NCBI GenBank assembly: GCA_017448975.1
Contig: JAFSKN010000036.1
Location: 1-64,000 of the forward strand
From: Clostridia bacterium
Lineage (GTDB): Bacteria; Bacillota; Clostridia; Christensenellales; Aristaeellaceae
Direction: 5' to 3'
DNA: 64,000 bases
The notes beneath the pieces are model-generated. The model was not told the DNA's origin. It made no database searches and saw only the letters and a program-made list of their open reading frames with translations. The position numbers were made by a program, and so were the translations under genes. Numbering within the stretch: the first letter of the stretch is position 1; every line of letters begins with the position of its first letter. Below, one piece after another: positions 6,021 through 14,529 of this stretch.

Positions 6021-6290
6021 TTGGAAGCCAAAGAAATTGGAATGGATCAGGTAATGATCCTGCCGCCGAAGCCGGGGACGTGTCCGATATGCGCGGTAAA
6101 GCATGACAGGAAAATGCCGCACAACAGGGACAGCCTGTATTACCAGATGCGTTTCTACCAGCAGAACGGGCGCTTTCCCACCTGGGCGGACGCGATGGCG
6201 CATTGCAGCGACATAATGAAAGCCTATTGGATGGGAGAGCTTGCCAAACGTGGGATCAAGATTTCCGATGAAACACCAGACGGCCATTGA
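6021..6290 (+). CDS. Conserved phage protein, unknown
   Basis: An 89-residue protein. A TTG at 6021 follows AAAGGAG at ten bases; an ATG at 6042 is the alternative start. The sequence carries PPKPGTCPICAVKHD, then MPHNRDSLYYQMRFY and FPTWADAMAHC. The CxxC and conserved His hint at zinc binding. Proteins of this shape recur in early regions of clostridial phages, always without assigned function. Its end overlaps the next start. Confidence 0.7.
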   Translation: MEAKEIGMDQVMILPPKPGTCPICAVKHDRKMPHNRDSLYYQMRFYQQNGRFPTWADAMAHCSDIMKAYWMGELAKRGIKISDETPDGH

Positions 6291-6504
6291 TTGGGTAAAC
6301 GCTGGCGAGCGCTTACCTACCGCACAGGACGCGGACAGAGCCGGATGCGTGCTTGTATGGCACAAATACAGCGGCGTGATGGTGACGGGCTTTCATCAAT
6401 TCGAGCACAACACAAACGGCTTCCTAACTCACTGGGCTCCGAAACCCAAACCACCCGATGGATTCCCTGAATGGGAGGACGAGGAAGGAGAAGACACGAC
6501 ATGA
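6268..6504 (+). CDS. DUF551 family phage protein
   Basis: A 78-residue protein matching the DUF551 pattern: an N-terminal WVNAGERLPT with VLVWHKYSG, and a C-terminal FLTHWAPKPKPPDGF (the family's THWMPLPxPP motif). DUF551 proteins are common, uncharacterised phage proteins. The ATG at 6268 lies inside the previous gene and has only a weak ribosome site, consistent with coupled translation. The stop overlaps the next ATG. Confidence 0.75.
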   Translation: MKHQTAIDWVNAGERLPTAQDADRAGCVLVWHKYSGVMVTGFHQFEHNTNGFLTHWAPKPKPPDGFPEWEDEEGEDTT

Positions 6505-7448
6505 ACGACATCGCCAACACCAACGGCAACGGCAACAGCCTATCCATCCTGGACGGGCTGGCAATGCAGGCGCGTACCTTCGCCCAGGGCGCGGCCATGA
6601 ACCTGCTGCAACTTGGGCGCGTGCTGGATGAAGCAAAGCCCCTTGTGAATCATGGGGAATGGGCGGGATGGGTACGCCAAAACGCCAAAATGAGCGTGCG
6701 CACGGCTGAACAGTACATGCAGGCGTACCGCGAATTTGGGCTGAACCAGCAGATTGCGGAGCTTGGAGCCAGCCAGGTCATCAAACTTCTGCCCATGACC
6801 CCGGAGGAACGGGACAAGCTGCTTTCCGAGAACGACGTTTCCAGCATGACGACGCGGCAAATGGACGAGGCGATCCGCGCCCAAAGGAAACAGATACAGG
6901 ACGAAGCACGGCGAGAAGCAGCTGCGGAAGCGCAGGAGGCCATTGCGCAGGCCCAGCAGGAGAGGGACGACGCGGAACGGCGGGCGGCTGAACTGGCCGC
7001 AAGGCCCCCGGAAATCCCTGAAGAACTGCTTGAAAAGCTGAAGCGGCAGGAAAAAGACCTTGAATATCAGGCGCAAGTGAACTGTGACCTGATGAAGGAA
7101 ACCACGCGGCTGCGCCAGGATTGCGCACAGATGGAACAGGATATGCAGGATCAGCAAGCGGCGTATAACCGCGCCCAGGAAGAACTGCTGAATTTCAAGA
7201 GCGCCCAGAAGCGAGGGGACGCGGAACGGAAACCCGCCGACGACCTGACGCTGGACGCTTTTTCTGCTGCCGTCCGGGAATTTATGGGCCTATGCGCCCG
7301 TATGCCCTACATGAGCAGCACATTCAGCACCATGCCCGTGGAGGAAAAGCGGGGATATGACGAACTGCTGCGCACGGTGGAGGGCTGGGCGGCAAGCGCA
7401 CGCCACGCATTGGACACCTACGCCGCCGAGGGAGGTATTGTATCATGA
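6501..7448 (+). CDS. DUF3102 coiled-coil protein
   Basis: A 315-residue protein. The N-terminal third matches DUF3102 (LQLGRVLDEAKPLVNHGEW, then AGWVRQNAKMSVRTAEQYM), a helical region seen in phage and plasmid proteins and reminiscent of ParB-like helix-turn-helix partners. Residues about 120-255 are a long Glu/Gln/Arg coiled coil, and the last 60 form another helical unit. The start is set by GGAGAAG upstream and by ATGA overlap with the DUF551 gene. A DNA-organising or replication-associated role is possible but unproved. Confidence 0.75.
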   Translation: MNDIANTNGNGNSLSILDGLAMQARTFAQGAAMNLLQLGRVLDEAKPLVNHGEWAGWVRQNAKMSVRTAEQYMQAYREFGLNQQIAELGASQVIKLLPMTPEERDKLLSENDVSSMTTRQMDEAIRAQRKQIQDEARREAAAEAQEAIAQAQQERDDAERRAAELAARPPEIPEELLEKLKRQEKDLEYQAQVNCDLMKETTRLRQDCAQMEQDMQDQQAAYNRAQEELLNFKSAQKRGDAERKPADDLTLDAFSAAVREFMGLCARMPYMSSTFSTMPVEEKRGYDELLRTVEGWAASARHALDTYAAEGGIVS

Positions 7449-7978
7449 CGGATAATGAATTTCCTGTTCAGACCGAAGAAGTGAATGGAAAAAGAAGGAT
7501 TTCCGTTCCTGGCATCACGGAGCAACAAGTCATAAACCAATTCATCGCAACCACGATTCAGGCTATGATGGCCCCCGTTATGCGCAATATCGGGGAGATT
7601 TTGGAGAGAAATAACCAGGCCATGGAGCGGATCGCCGCCACCCAGCAGATGATGTCCCAGCGGATTTCCGACCTGGAAAAGCAAGTGCGCCTGAAAACAC
7701 CACTTAGCCGCGCCCAGGAGAGGTATATCAACGAAACGATCAGGGCCAGAGCGCGGGAACTACTGGAAGCCAAGGGCTTTGCCGAGGATAAAAAGGCGGT
7801 GAGCAAATTAGGCGGACACATCCGCAAAAGCGTACTGGCCCGGTACGGGGTGGACAGCCTGCGGGAAGCCCCGGCATACGACTACGAAACGGCACTGGAT
7901 CAGGTGAAATGCTGGTACGATCCCCTTGTGATCCGGGACGTGGTGAAGGAGGCGCGGAAACGCAATGAAAACGCCTAA
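7445..7978 (+). CDS. ORF6C-domain phage protein
   Basis: A 177-residue protein. The first 85 residues hold hydrophobic and coiled-coil helices (MERIAATQQMMSQRISDLEK); the rest resembles the ORF6C domain found at the C terminus of phage antirepressor-type proteins (RARARELLEAKGF, HIRKSVLARYGVDSLREAP, then YETALDQVKCW). No BRO/Ant N-terminal domain is attached, so it may be a stand-alone partner in early regulation. The start overlaps the DUF3102 stop. Confidence 0.75.
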   Translation: MTDNEFPVQTEEVNGKRRISVPGITEQQVINQFIATTIQAMMAPVMRNIGEILERNNQAMERIAATQQMMSQRISDLEKQVRLKTPLSRAQERYINETIRARARELLEAKGFAEDKKAVSKLGGHIRKSVLARYGVDSLREAPAYDYETALDQVKCWYDPLVIRDVVKEARKRNENA

Positions 7979-8261
7979 CTTTGAGAATATGGTCAGAGGG
8001 CTGGAACACTGCTCAAATAGAACTACCTGTGATAGCACCTGCCCATATTGGTATTTGATGAATGACCCCAATATGGGTATTGATGAATGTACATCACAAT
8101 TAGCGCGTGATGCCCTGTCCCTGATAAAAGCGCAGAATGAGGTAATCCAGGACTTGCGAAAGGCTGGCTATCCTCACAACTTCCAGAGGGAAAAACCGTG
8201 GATTGTCAATTATATGTACGCCATAACAGACGTTATCAAAAAGGCGGTGAAACTGCAATGA
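7965..8261 (+). CDS. Cys-rich small phage protein, paralogue 1
   Basis: A 98-residue protein with the N-terminal pattern FENMVRGLEHC, a C-x5-C-x3-CPY cluster and ARDALSLIKAQNEVIQDL. The same plan (xLxxTIxGLexC, a Cys cluster, then DALSLLKAQ) recurs in the next two genes, so the three are tandem paralogues. The cysteines may bind zinc. Function unknown. AAGGAGG lies 12 bases before the ATG. Confidence 0.7.
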   Translation: MKTPNFENMVRGLEHCSNRTTCDSTCPYWYLMNDPNMGIDECTSQLARDALSLIKAQNEVIQDLRKAGYPHNFQREKPWIVNYMYAITDVIKKAVKLQ

Positions 8262-8698
8262 CCAATCTGCAAGAAACGATCCAAGGATTGGAAGCGTGTT
8301 CTTATCTGGATAAGCCGGACTGCTATCATTGTCCGATGGACGGCCCAGGGTTAGGCTTTGCTTGCCGTTCTCAACTTCGATTGAAAGCACTTTCCGTGAT
8401 ACAACAGCAGCAACAAAAGATTCTGGAATTGGAAGCGGGCTTTCATGCAAAAGTCATGTCTGTGGAGGAAGCGGCGAAAAACGCATACAGCTATTACCAC
8501 ATGCCGGATTCCGTGCATCCCGTTTTCGTCCAATTCCGGGATGAAACCTATGCGGACGAAGGGCTTACTCCCCCATGGCGCGGCGGCGTGAATCAAAGGG
8601 CTTTGCTCAAAGAGCCGAACAGATACGGCAAAGATTTTGTATTCTGGACGGATCGCCCCTCTCCTGAACAGATGAAATGGGTGGAATGGGATGGCTGA
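8258..8698 (+). CDS. Cys-rich phage protein, paralogue 2
   Basis: A 146-residue relative of its neighbours: TNLQETIQGLEAC, a C-x2-CP cluster, LKALSVIQQQQQKIL, and then an added C-terminal domain ending FVFWTDRPSPEQMKWVEW. The ATG at 8258 is coupled to the previous stop and preceded by AAGGCGGTG. The C-terminal ending resembles DUF551-like WTxRPxxEQ tails. Function unknown. Confidence 0.7.
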   Translation: MTNLQETIQGLEACSYLDKPDCYHCPMDGPGLGFACRSQLRLKALSVIQQQQQKILELEAGFHAKVMSVEEAAKNAYSYYHMPDSVHPVFVQFRDETYADEGLTPPWRGGVNQRALLKEPNRYGKDFVFWTDRPSPEQMKWVEWDG

Positions 8699-9107
8699 TC
8701 TGCAAAAGACGATCAAGGGGCTTAGGTGTCACAGCGAACCAAAATTTGGCCCTGACGAATATTTCTGCGAAACATGCCCTTACGATGAAGCGACATGTGG
8801 CCTTGATGTTCCGAACGACGCTCTTTCTCTGCTGAAAGCGCAGGAACCCAGGGTAATGACGCTGGATGAAGTATTGGCGCATGATTACAAGGATGGTCCG
8901 TTATGGTTGGAAACGATTGACAATGTGATAACCTGTGGATTTGCCTATTGCTATAAGTATTATGTTCAATTTTCTATTCCTGTTATGGAGAATGAATATC
9001 TGCTAAAACGGGATACCTGGAATCGGACAGATACATATAACAAAATTTGGCGCTGCTGGACTTCCCGGCCAACGGATGAACAGCGGGAGGCTACGCCATG
9101 GGAATAA
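8691..9107 (+). CDS. Cys-rich phage protein, paralogue 3
   Basis: A 138-residue third member: ADLQKTIKGLRC, a C-x2-CPY cluster near 28-33, DALSLLKAQEPRVMTLDEVL, and the same closing WTSRPTDEQREATPWE as paralogue 2. The middle part is tyrosine-rich. Codon use in the centre is more AT-rich than in its neighbours. Function unknown; the tandem array probably arose by duplication. Confidence 0.7.
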   Translation: MADLQKTIKGLRCHSEPKFGPDEYFCETCPYDEATCGLDVPNDALSLLKAQEPRVMTLDEVLAHDYKDGPLWLETIDNVITCGFAYCYKYYVQFSIPVMENEYLLKRDTWNRTDTYNKIWRCWTSRPTDEQREATPWE

Positions 9108-9433
9108 AAATGCCACGATATCCAATAGAAAAATATGATGATATGGCTATGCCAAACGATGATGTATGCGATGGTTATTTTAGCGGATTGCATAGTCATT
9201 TGGTAAAAACGCGAAAAGACACGAAATGCTGTTACTGTTGTGCACCTATACAAAAAGGGGATTACGCACTATCCGAGAGGGGCTTTCTTGATCATCGTCC
9301 GTACCTGATTCATTACTGCATGGATTGTGTGGACGATGTAATAGATGGCTGGGAAGGGAAAATTGATTATCAGGAAACAGGCTATAAAAATTGGGAAAAA
9401 CGGTTCATCAAATACTGCGAGAGCACAAATTAA
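9098..9433 (+). CDS. Putative zinc-binding phage protein
   Basis: A 111-residue protein, AT-rich compared with the surroundings. It contains CCYCCAPIQKGDYAL and later YCMDCVDDVIDGW, giving two CxxC pairs that could bind one zinc as a treble-clef or ribbon. The rest is acidic. The start overlaps the previous gene. Function unknown. Confidence 0.65.
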   Translation: MGIKMPRYPIEKYDDMAMPNDDVCDGYFSGLHSHLVKTRKDTKCCYCCAPIQKGDYALSERGFLDHRPYLIHYCMDCVDDVIDGWEGKIDYQETGYKNWEKRFIKYCESTN

Positions 9434-9475
9434 GCGGAAACTGGAACGGGTTGAATTGCGAAAGAGGGAGAGAGA

Positions 9476-9715
9476 ATGCAGGGCGAAGAAAAGAGAGAGC
9501 GCGTAAGGCAAAAAGAAATAGAGCGAAACGACGAACAAATGCGCCTGATCCTTGCAGAAACAAAGGCAACAACCCAGGCGGAGAAAGACGTTATCCACCT
9601 TAAACAGATCGCCTTGTCGATACGGCCTTACTCCTGCTGGTGGCGCTGGGGCTATTTGGGTTCGCTTCGCCGGGCGATCAAGATTCTGGAAGAAAGAAGG
9701 AAAAACGATGAATGA
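9476..9715 (+). CDS. Small coiled-coil phage protein
   Basis: A 79-residue protein starting behind GAGGGAGAGAGA. The first half is a highly charged helix (KRERVRQKEIERNDEQ), the second half is Trp-rich (CWWRWGYLGSLRRAIKIL). No family recognised. It is coupled to the next small gene by an 8-bp overlap. Confidence 0.6.
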   Translation: MQGEEKRERVRQKEIERNDEQMRLILAETKATTQAEKDVIHLKQIALSIRPYSCWWRWGYLGSLRRAIKILEERRKNDE

Positions 9716-9848
9716 CGCTTGCTGGCTGATCCTGCTGCTTGGCAAGATCGCAAACACGCTGGGGATTGACCGTGGAACCTTAATGGACGTGGCTTACAAA
9801 TGCGCCGAAGAAATGATACGGGAGGAAAAAGAAAATGCTTGTAAATGA
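9708..9848 (+). CDS. Very small phage protein
   Basis: A 46-codon frame starting at 9708 after AAGGAAAAACG. The product begins MNDACWLILLLGKIANTLG and ends acidic. The first 20 residues are hydrophobic enough for membrane association. Its overlaps with both neighbours fit a tightly packed operon. No function is known. Confidence 0.55.
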   Translation: MNDACWLILLLGKIANTLGIDRGTLMDVAYKCAEEMIREEKENACK

Positions 9849-10458
9849 ACTGACGGAAATGATTCACCAGAACGCAAAGGAACATGGCTGGTGGGACGAA
9901 AAAAGGAGCACGAACCAGATCGTGGCCCTGATTCATAGCGAGTGGAGCGAAGCGCTGGAGGAAGCGCGGGCCGGGAGGCCGCTGGTTTACTATAACTGCA
10001 CAGAGGACGGAAACGCCATTGCCCCATGCGACGTGAAGGACGAAACGGAATGTTATTACTTTGGGAAGCCTGATTGCCCCTACCGCAGCAAGAAGCCAGA
10101 AGGGATTGCCGTGGAACTGATCGACGGCGTGATCCGCATCCTGGACTTTTTCGGAGAGTGCGGCATCGAACTGGACGACCCGGAAACAGGAAATCCCGCC
10201 GAGGTTGAATCCCTTTGGGGGAAAAACAGCGCGGATGAAGACGACGTGCCGGACGACGCGGCGGAACTGATCGCGCTTCTTCACGCCCACACATCCAACA
10301 TCATCATTGACGACAAACACGACCCGCTGAATCTGGTGCAGGCTATGAGCATGGTTCTGGTCTGGATCAACAGGCAGGGCATAGACCCCTTGAAGCTGAT
10401 GCTGGAAAAGCACGAATACAACAAAACAAGGCCCTATAAGCACGGGAAAAACTTCTAA
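9835..10458 (+). CDS. MazG-like nucleotide pyrophosphohydrolase
   Basis: A 207-residue protein with the all-alpha NTP pyrophosphatase signatures: IHSEWSEALEEAR (metal-binding ExxE near 34-41), GIAVELIDGVIRILDFF (ExxD near 96-100) and a closing KHEYNKTRPYKHGKNF typical of phage members. Such enzymes hydrolyse (d)NTPs or alarmones, adjusting nucleotide pools during replication or blunting stress responses. An insertion with cysteines separates the two metal motifs. It lies just upstream of the replication initiator. Confidence 0.8.
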   Translation: MLVNELTEMIHQNAKEHGWWDEKRSTNQIVALIHSEWSEALEEARAGRPLVYYNCTEDGNAIAPCDVKDETECYYFGKPDCPYRSKKPEGIAVELIDGVIRILDFFGECGIELDDPETGNPAEVESLWGKNSADEDDVPDDAAELIALLHAHTSNIIIDDKHDPLNLVQAMSMVLVWINRQGIDPLKLMLEKHEYNKTRPYKHGKNF

Positions 10459-10476
10459 AAAAGGCGGGAAAAAGCC

Positions 10477-11385
10477 ATGCCCATTGTCAACTACGTCAGG
10501 GAACATATACGGTTTATGGAGTACGCGACCGATGAACACCTTACGGGCAGCGAAAGGCTATTGTGGTACGCTCTCATGCACATCATGAACCAGCGGGCGC
10601 AAGGCAACGTATGGCCGGACGAGTTTATCCGCGTCAGCAATGACCGGCTGCTTTCCTATTGCCCCATGAAGTTTGACACGATGGCAAACGCCCGCAACAG
10701 CTTGAAACAACGGGGCCTGATCGAGTTTACCAAGGGAGAAAAGAACAAGTTATCCCCAGCGTACCGTATGATTTACTTCTACCCCCAATACGCAGCCCCC
10801 GAAACCGAGCGCGACGGGGAAAGTTATCCTAAAAATTCGGATAACATGGGGGGTAACATGGGGTATAACATGGGGTATAACATGGGGGGTAACATGGGGG
10901 ACATATCTATAAACAATACGGATATAGAGACTGTTCCCCAACGGAAACCCCAGGAGATACACACACAGGATGGGAACTACGGGGAGTATAGCACATCACG
11001 GGCGCGTGCGCAAGGGTATATTGGCACGGACGGGGAAATGCACCCGAGCCGGTATGATTCCGCATGGGCCACCAGCAAAAGGGCGCGGGGCGCTGTGGCG
11101 CAACGGCTGATTGACGGCTTTCCGGGCGATCCCCTCCCCTACGACGAACACGCACGGCTTATGAAAGAGATGGAAAACGGCGTAGCGCCGGAAGCCATCG
11201 AAGACATTGCCAAAAGCTGTGAGCAGCGAAAGACCATTTTCTCCGAAATCAGGGCATACGCCATGAAATACGGCTTTACGGAAGAAGCCAGAATCATGCG
11301 GGAATGTTTGTATGCCATGAACGGAAACCAAGCCGCAGCCCAGGCGATGTATCGTATGAGGATGCACGACAAGGAGGCTGATTGA
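10477..11385 (+). CDS. Phage replication initiator / replisome organiser
   Basis: A 302-residue protein. The N terminus (LTGSERLLWYALMHIMNQ, NDRLLSYCPMKFDTMANARN, SLKQRGLIEFTKG) is the winged-helix DNA-binding domain of phage replication organisers. A low-complexity central part is encoded by five 12-bp iterons at 10842-10901, and the C-terminal 130 residues are helical, where helicase-loading domains usually lie. By analogy with lambda O, the protein would bind repeats inside its own gene and load the host helicase. SSB follows immediately. Confidence 0.8.
   Translation: MPIVNYVREHIRFMEYATDEHLTGSERLLWYALMHIMNQRAQGNVWPDEFIRVSNDRLLSYCPMKFDTMANARNSLKQRGLIEFTKGEKNKLSPAYRMIYFYPQYAAPETERDGESYPKNSDNMGGNMGYNMGYNMGGNMGDISINNTDIETVPQRKPQEIHTQDGNYGEYSTSRARAQGYIGTDGEMHPSRYDSAWATSKRARGAVAQRLIDGFPGDPLPYDEHARLMKEMENGVAPEAIEDIAKSCEQRKTIFSEIRAYAMKYGFTEEARIMRECLYAMNGNQAAAQAMYRMRMHDKEAD
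10842..10901 (+). repeat. Iterons, putative phage replication origin
   Basis: Five copies of TAACATGGGG begin at 10842, 10854, 10866, 10878 and 10890, an exact 12-bp period inside the initiator gene. AT-rich DNA follows (10902-10930), a possible unwinding element. Confidence 0.7.
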
Positions 11386-11387
11386 AC

Positions 11388-11807
11388 GTGAACGCGCTTC
11401 ACATTGCCGGAAACCTGACGGCGAATCCTGAAAGCAGGATCGTAAACGGGCAGAACGGGGCGAATACGGTATGTAATTTTACCGTGGCGTCAAACCGCTA
11501 TGCGCGGGGCAAGAAGGTGACAGAGTATTTTCGGATCACCCTATGGGGCAATTCTGCCGAAAATGCCATGAAATACCTTGCGAAAGGGAGGCCGGTATGC
11601 GTGACCGGCCCCGTGACCGCCCGCCCCTACATTGGGAACGACGGGAAACCGCATTGCACCATGGAGATTCAGGACGTGAAGGAACTGGAATACATGGGAA
11701 ACAGGCTGGACGCGGAGCCGCAGACAGGAGGGCAGGCCGCACCGGGCGGGTATCAGGATAGCGGATATACCTATGCCGGGGACGAAGAACTGCCATTCAA
11801 CCAATAG
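11388..11807 (+). CDS. ssb: Single-stranded DNA-binding protein
   Basis: A 139-residue SSB. The OB fold is clear (LHIAGNLTANPESR, VCNFTVASNRYARG, TEYFRITLWGNSAENAMKYL, and ITGPV-like VCVTGPVTARPY). A flexible Gly/Gln linker leads to the acidic tip DEELPFNQ, which recruits partner proteins. GTG at 11388 is ten bases after AAGGAGG; TTG at 11382 is possible but too close. It protects single strands during phage replication. Confidence 0.93.
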   Translation: MNALHIAGNLTANPESRIVNGQNGANTVCNFTVASNRYARGKKVTEYFRITLWGNSAENAMKYLAKGRPVCVTGPVTARPYIGNDGKPHCTMEIQDVKELEYMGNRLDAEPQTGGQAAPGGYQDSGYTYAGDEELPFNQ

Positions 11808-11830
11808 CCGGAGCAAAAGGAGCCAACACC

Positions 11831-12064
11831 ATGACACGATCAGGAAACAGGGGATTTATCCCATGCCAGGCGGTGCTATACACCAACAAAGACGAAATAA
11901 AGGACGGCTATATCAAAACCGCAAGCCGCCTGAACATGACCCGCCTGAAAGCGCGTCTATGCGACGCTGGGCCGACACGATGCCCGAAATGTATGCTATG
12001 CGAATATGGAAAAGAATACGTGAAAAGGAGCCAACACCATGAAGAAAACAAAGGACACGCCTGA
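11831..12064 (+). CDS. Small phage protein with Cys cluster
   Basis: A 77-residue protein behind the leader AAAGGAGCCAACACC. It begins MTRSGNRGFIPCQAVLY and holds CPKCMLCEYGKEYV near 51-64, suggesting metal binding, in a basic context. Its end overlaps the next gene, whose ribosome site is contained in it. Function unknown. Confidence 0.6.
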   Translation: MTRSGNRGFIPCQAVLYTNKDEIKDGYIKTASRLNMTRLKARLCDAGPTRCPKCMLCEYGKEYVKRSQHHEENKGHA

Positions 12065-12395
12065 AACGCTGGAAGCGGCATTGAAAGAACTGATGCAGCA
12101 TGTCCGGGCGATCAACGAACTGGAAAAGAAGATTGACGAAGCCTGGGGCGTGAAGCTTGTTGTCACGCACATTCCCGGAACTTTCGGCGAATCGCAAGGT
12201 GAAATTGTCGCAAGGCGTGGTTTAGAGGAAATCGAAAACGCGCTGGGAGGAAAGGCGAAGCAGGATAACTGTATCATTCACCTGAAAGAGCTTCGTCATT
12301 ACGGGGTATGCTTCCGCCAGTACGCGGACGAAAAGACGCGGGTATTCGTGAAAGCCTGGAAAGAACCGCCTAAAGTTGTGATCGTGGAGGAATGA
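12039..12395 (+). CDS. Phage protein of unknown function
   Basis: A 118-residue protein with the same AAAAGGAGCCAACACC leader as the preceding gene. An N-terminal charged helix (TLEAALKELMQHVRAINEL) precedes a short alpha/beta part ending in VFVKAWKEPPKVVIVEE. No family recognised. ATGA overlap couples it to the cytosine methylase. Confidence 0.65.
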   Translation: MKKTKDTPETLEAALKELMQHVRAINELEKKIDEAWGVKLVVTHIPGTFGESQGEIVARRGLEEIENALGGKAKQDNCIIHLKELRHYGVCFRQYADEKTRVFVKAWKEPPKVVIVEE

Positions 12396-14065
12396 AATTG
12401 GACAACTGGAGCACGAGCATTAACGAAATCGTTGTTGACAACTTCGCCGGGGGCGGAGGGGCCAGCACGGGAATAGAAATGGCGATCGGAAGGAGCGTTG
12501 ACATCGCCATCAACCATGATCCTGCCGCTATTGCCATGCACAGGGCAAATCACCCGACCACAAAGCATTATACAGAAGACGTGTGGAAGGTTGATCCTGT
12601 GGAAGCCTGCGAAGGGCATCCCGTGGCCCTGGCTTGGTTTTCGCCGGATTGCAAGCATCACAGCAAAGCCAAAGGCGGGAAACCGGTGAGCAAAAAAATC
12701 CGGGGATTGGCCTGGGTAGCTGTGAAATGGGCGAAGCAAGTACATCCCCGCGTGATTATGCTGGAAAACGTGGAGGAATTTCAGGATTGGGGGCGGCTGG
12801 ATGAAAACAACCGGCCCGATCCACGATACAAGGGAGAAACCTTCAGGCGCTTTGTAAAGAAGCTGGAATACTGGGGCTATCGCGTTGAATACAGGCTGCT
12901 TCGCGCTTGTGACTACGGCGCGCCTACCATCCGCAAGCGTTTCTTCCTGATTGCACGGTGCGACGGGCAGCCCATCATTTGGCCGGAGCCAACTCACGCA
13001 GACCCGGAAAGCCTGGAAGTGATTGCCGGACTGAAAAAGCCATGGGTGCCGGTTGCGGACGTGCTGGATTTTACTCTCCCCTGCCCTTCCATCTTCTCCA
13101 CAGCAAAGGAGATATGGGAACAATACGGTATTCGAGCAGTACGCCCGCTGGCGGACGCCACTATGCGCAGGATTGCGCGGGGAATCCAGAAGTATGTGAT
13201 CGAAAACCCACGCCCCTTTATCATCCAGGTCAATCATGGAGGCGACGGTTTCAGGGGTCAGATCATCGAGGAACCGCTTGATACGATCACGGCGAAGCAT
13301 GGAACCGGCGTTGTGGAACCGATCATTGCTCCGGTTGAAGTGCGGAACAACGAGGGAGCAAGCGGAAACGATGTCCGCGAACCTCTGCGAACAATAACAA
13401 CGGGCGGGCATCATATGCTGGTTGCGCCGAACCTGATCCAGTATCATAGCGAACAGTCGGACGATCCGCGCGGGCAATCTATCGACAAGCCTCTATTGAC
13501 GGTAGACGCTTCCAACCGGTACGGAATGGTGTCAACTTTCATCAGTAAATATTACGGAGGGGACAGCGTAGCAAGCGGCGCGGATAAGCCGCTGCCGACG
13601 GTAACGGCCATTGACCACAATGCGATGTGTGCCGTAGCCGTAACGCAATTCAATAACCATTGCGACGGGCAGGAAGTAACGAAGCCGCTGAACACGATGA
13701 CAGCACAGGTAAACCATTTCGGTGAAGTGTGCGCTTTCCTGGTGAAGTATTACGGAAATGGAGATAACGCGGCATCCTGCGATGAACCGTCCCCTACAAT
13801 CACAGCAAAGGACAGGCTGGGGCTTGTGACTGTCCAAGGACAGGACTATCAAATCGTGGATATTGGCCTGCGGATGCTGACGCCCAGGGAACTTTTCGAC
13901 GCCCAAGGATTCCCGAATGATTACATCATCGACGTGGATGCAGACGGAAAAACCTACCAGAAATCGGAGCAGGTGGCCCGATGCGGAAATGCGGTTTGCC
14001 CGCCTATTCCTGCGGCACTGGTACGGGCAAATCTTCCGGAACTTTGCAGGAGGAAAATAGCATGA
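12392..14065 (+). CDS. C5 cytosine DNA methyltransferase
   Basis: A 557-residue enzyme that would methylate cytosine in phage DNA, probably as protection from host restriction. Motif I is FAGGGGAST (18-26), the catalytic cysteine is C87 in SPDCKHHS (PD-C rather than the usual PC-Q), motif VI is MLENVEEF (123-130), motif VIII is PTIRKRFFLIA, and motifs IX-X are RMLTPRELFDAQGFP and QVARCGNAVCPP. Residues about 290-480, where the target-recognition domain lies, hold about five copies of a module of the form PLxTITAxxHxxLV followed by a spacer. The family is common in Firmicutes phages. Confidence 0.93.
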   Translation: MKLDNWSTSINEIVVDNFAGGGGASTGIEMAIGRSVDIAINHDPAAIAMHRANHPTTKHYTEDVWKVDPVEACEGHPVALAWFSPDCKHHSKAKGGKPVSKKIRGLAWVAVKWAKQVHPRVIMLENVEEFQDWGRLDENNRPDPRYKGETFRRFVKKLEYWGYRVEYRLLRACDYGAPTIRKRFFLIARCDGQPIIWPEPTHADPESLEVIAGLKKPWVPVADVLDFTLPCPSIFSTAKEIWEQYGIRAVRPLADATMRRIARGIQKYVIENPRPFIIQVNHGGDGFRGQIIEEPLDTITAKHGTGVVEPIIAPVEVRNNEGASGNDVREPLRTITTGGHHMLVAPNLIQYHSEQSDDPRGQSIDKPLLTVDASNRYGMVSTFISKYYGGDSVASGADKPLPTVTAIDHNAMCAVAVTQFNNHCDGQEVTKPLNTMTAQVNHFGEVCAFLVKYYGNGDNAASCDEPSPTITAKDRLGLVTVQGQDYQIVDIGLRMLTPRELFDAQGFPNDYIIDVDADGKTYQKSEQVARCGNAVCPPIPAALVRANLPELCRRKIA

Positions 14066-14529
14066 GGCAGCAAAGGAAGCGGATCACACCAAAGGAACGG
14101 CAACATGTATACGCCCTTTGCGACGGGCATTGCGCATACTGCGGGAAGGAAATCACGATCAGAGAAATGCAGGTAGATCATTACCTGTCCGTAGAAACAG
14201 GCCCAGCTATTGCTGACGGGAAGGGCGATATTGATAGCATTGATAATTACCTTCCGGCCTGCCGAAGCTGTAATTACCGAAAAAGCATGATGCACGTAGA
14301 TCAATTTCGGGCCAATGTTAGCCGATTGCACCAAGTATTGATGCGGGATAGCGTAACTTACCGCGACGCCGTGCGATTTGGGCAGGTAACACCGAACGAG
14401 CATGTACAAGAATTTTATTTTGAGAAGATCGGCGTAAAAATTCCGGCCATGGAATGGGATGCTGATTTTCGGTGCATGATGCAGCGGATGGCAAAAAGAT
14501 CATCCGAAAGACGGGAGGACAATACATGA
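14062..14529 (+). CDS. HNH endonuclease
   Basis: A 155-residue protein, start at 14062 behind GCAGGAGG and overlapping the methylase stop. The HNH core is visible: CAYCGKEI, then MQVDHYLSVE (first catalytic His), DNYLPACRSCNYRKS with the second CxxC and Asn. HNH nucleases in this position may be homing-type or accessory nucleases; being downstream of a C5 methylase, a restriction role is conceivable but the protein is short and simple. Confidence 0.85.
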   Translation: MRQQRKRITPKERQHVYALCDGHCAYCGKEITIREMQVDHYLSVETGPAIADGKGDIDSIDNYLPACRSCNYRKSMMHVDQFRANVSRLHQVLMRDSVTYRDAVRFGQVTPNEHVQEFYFEKIGVKIPAMEWDADFRCMMQRMAKRSSERREDNT

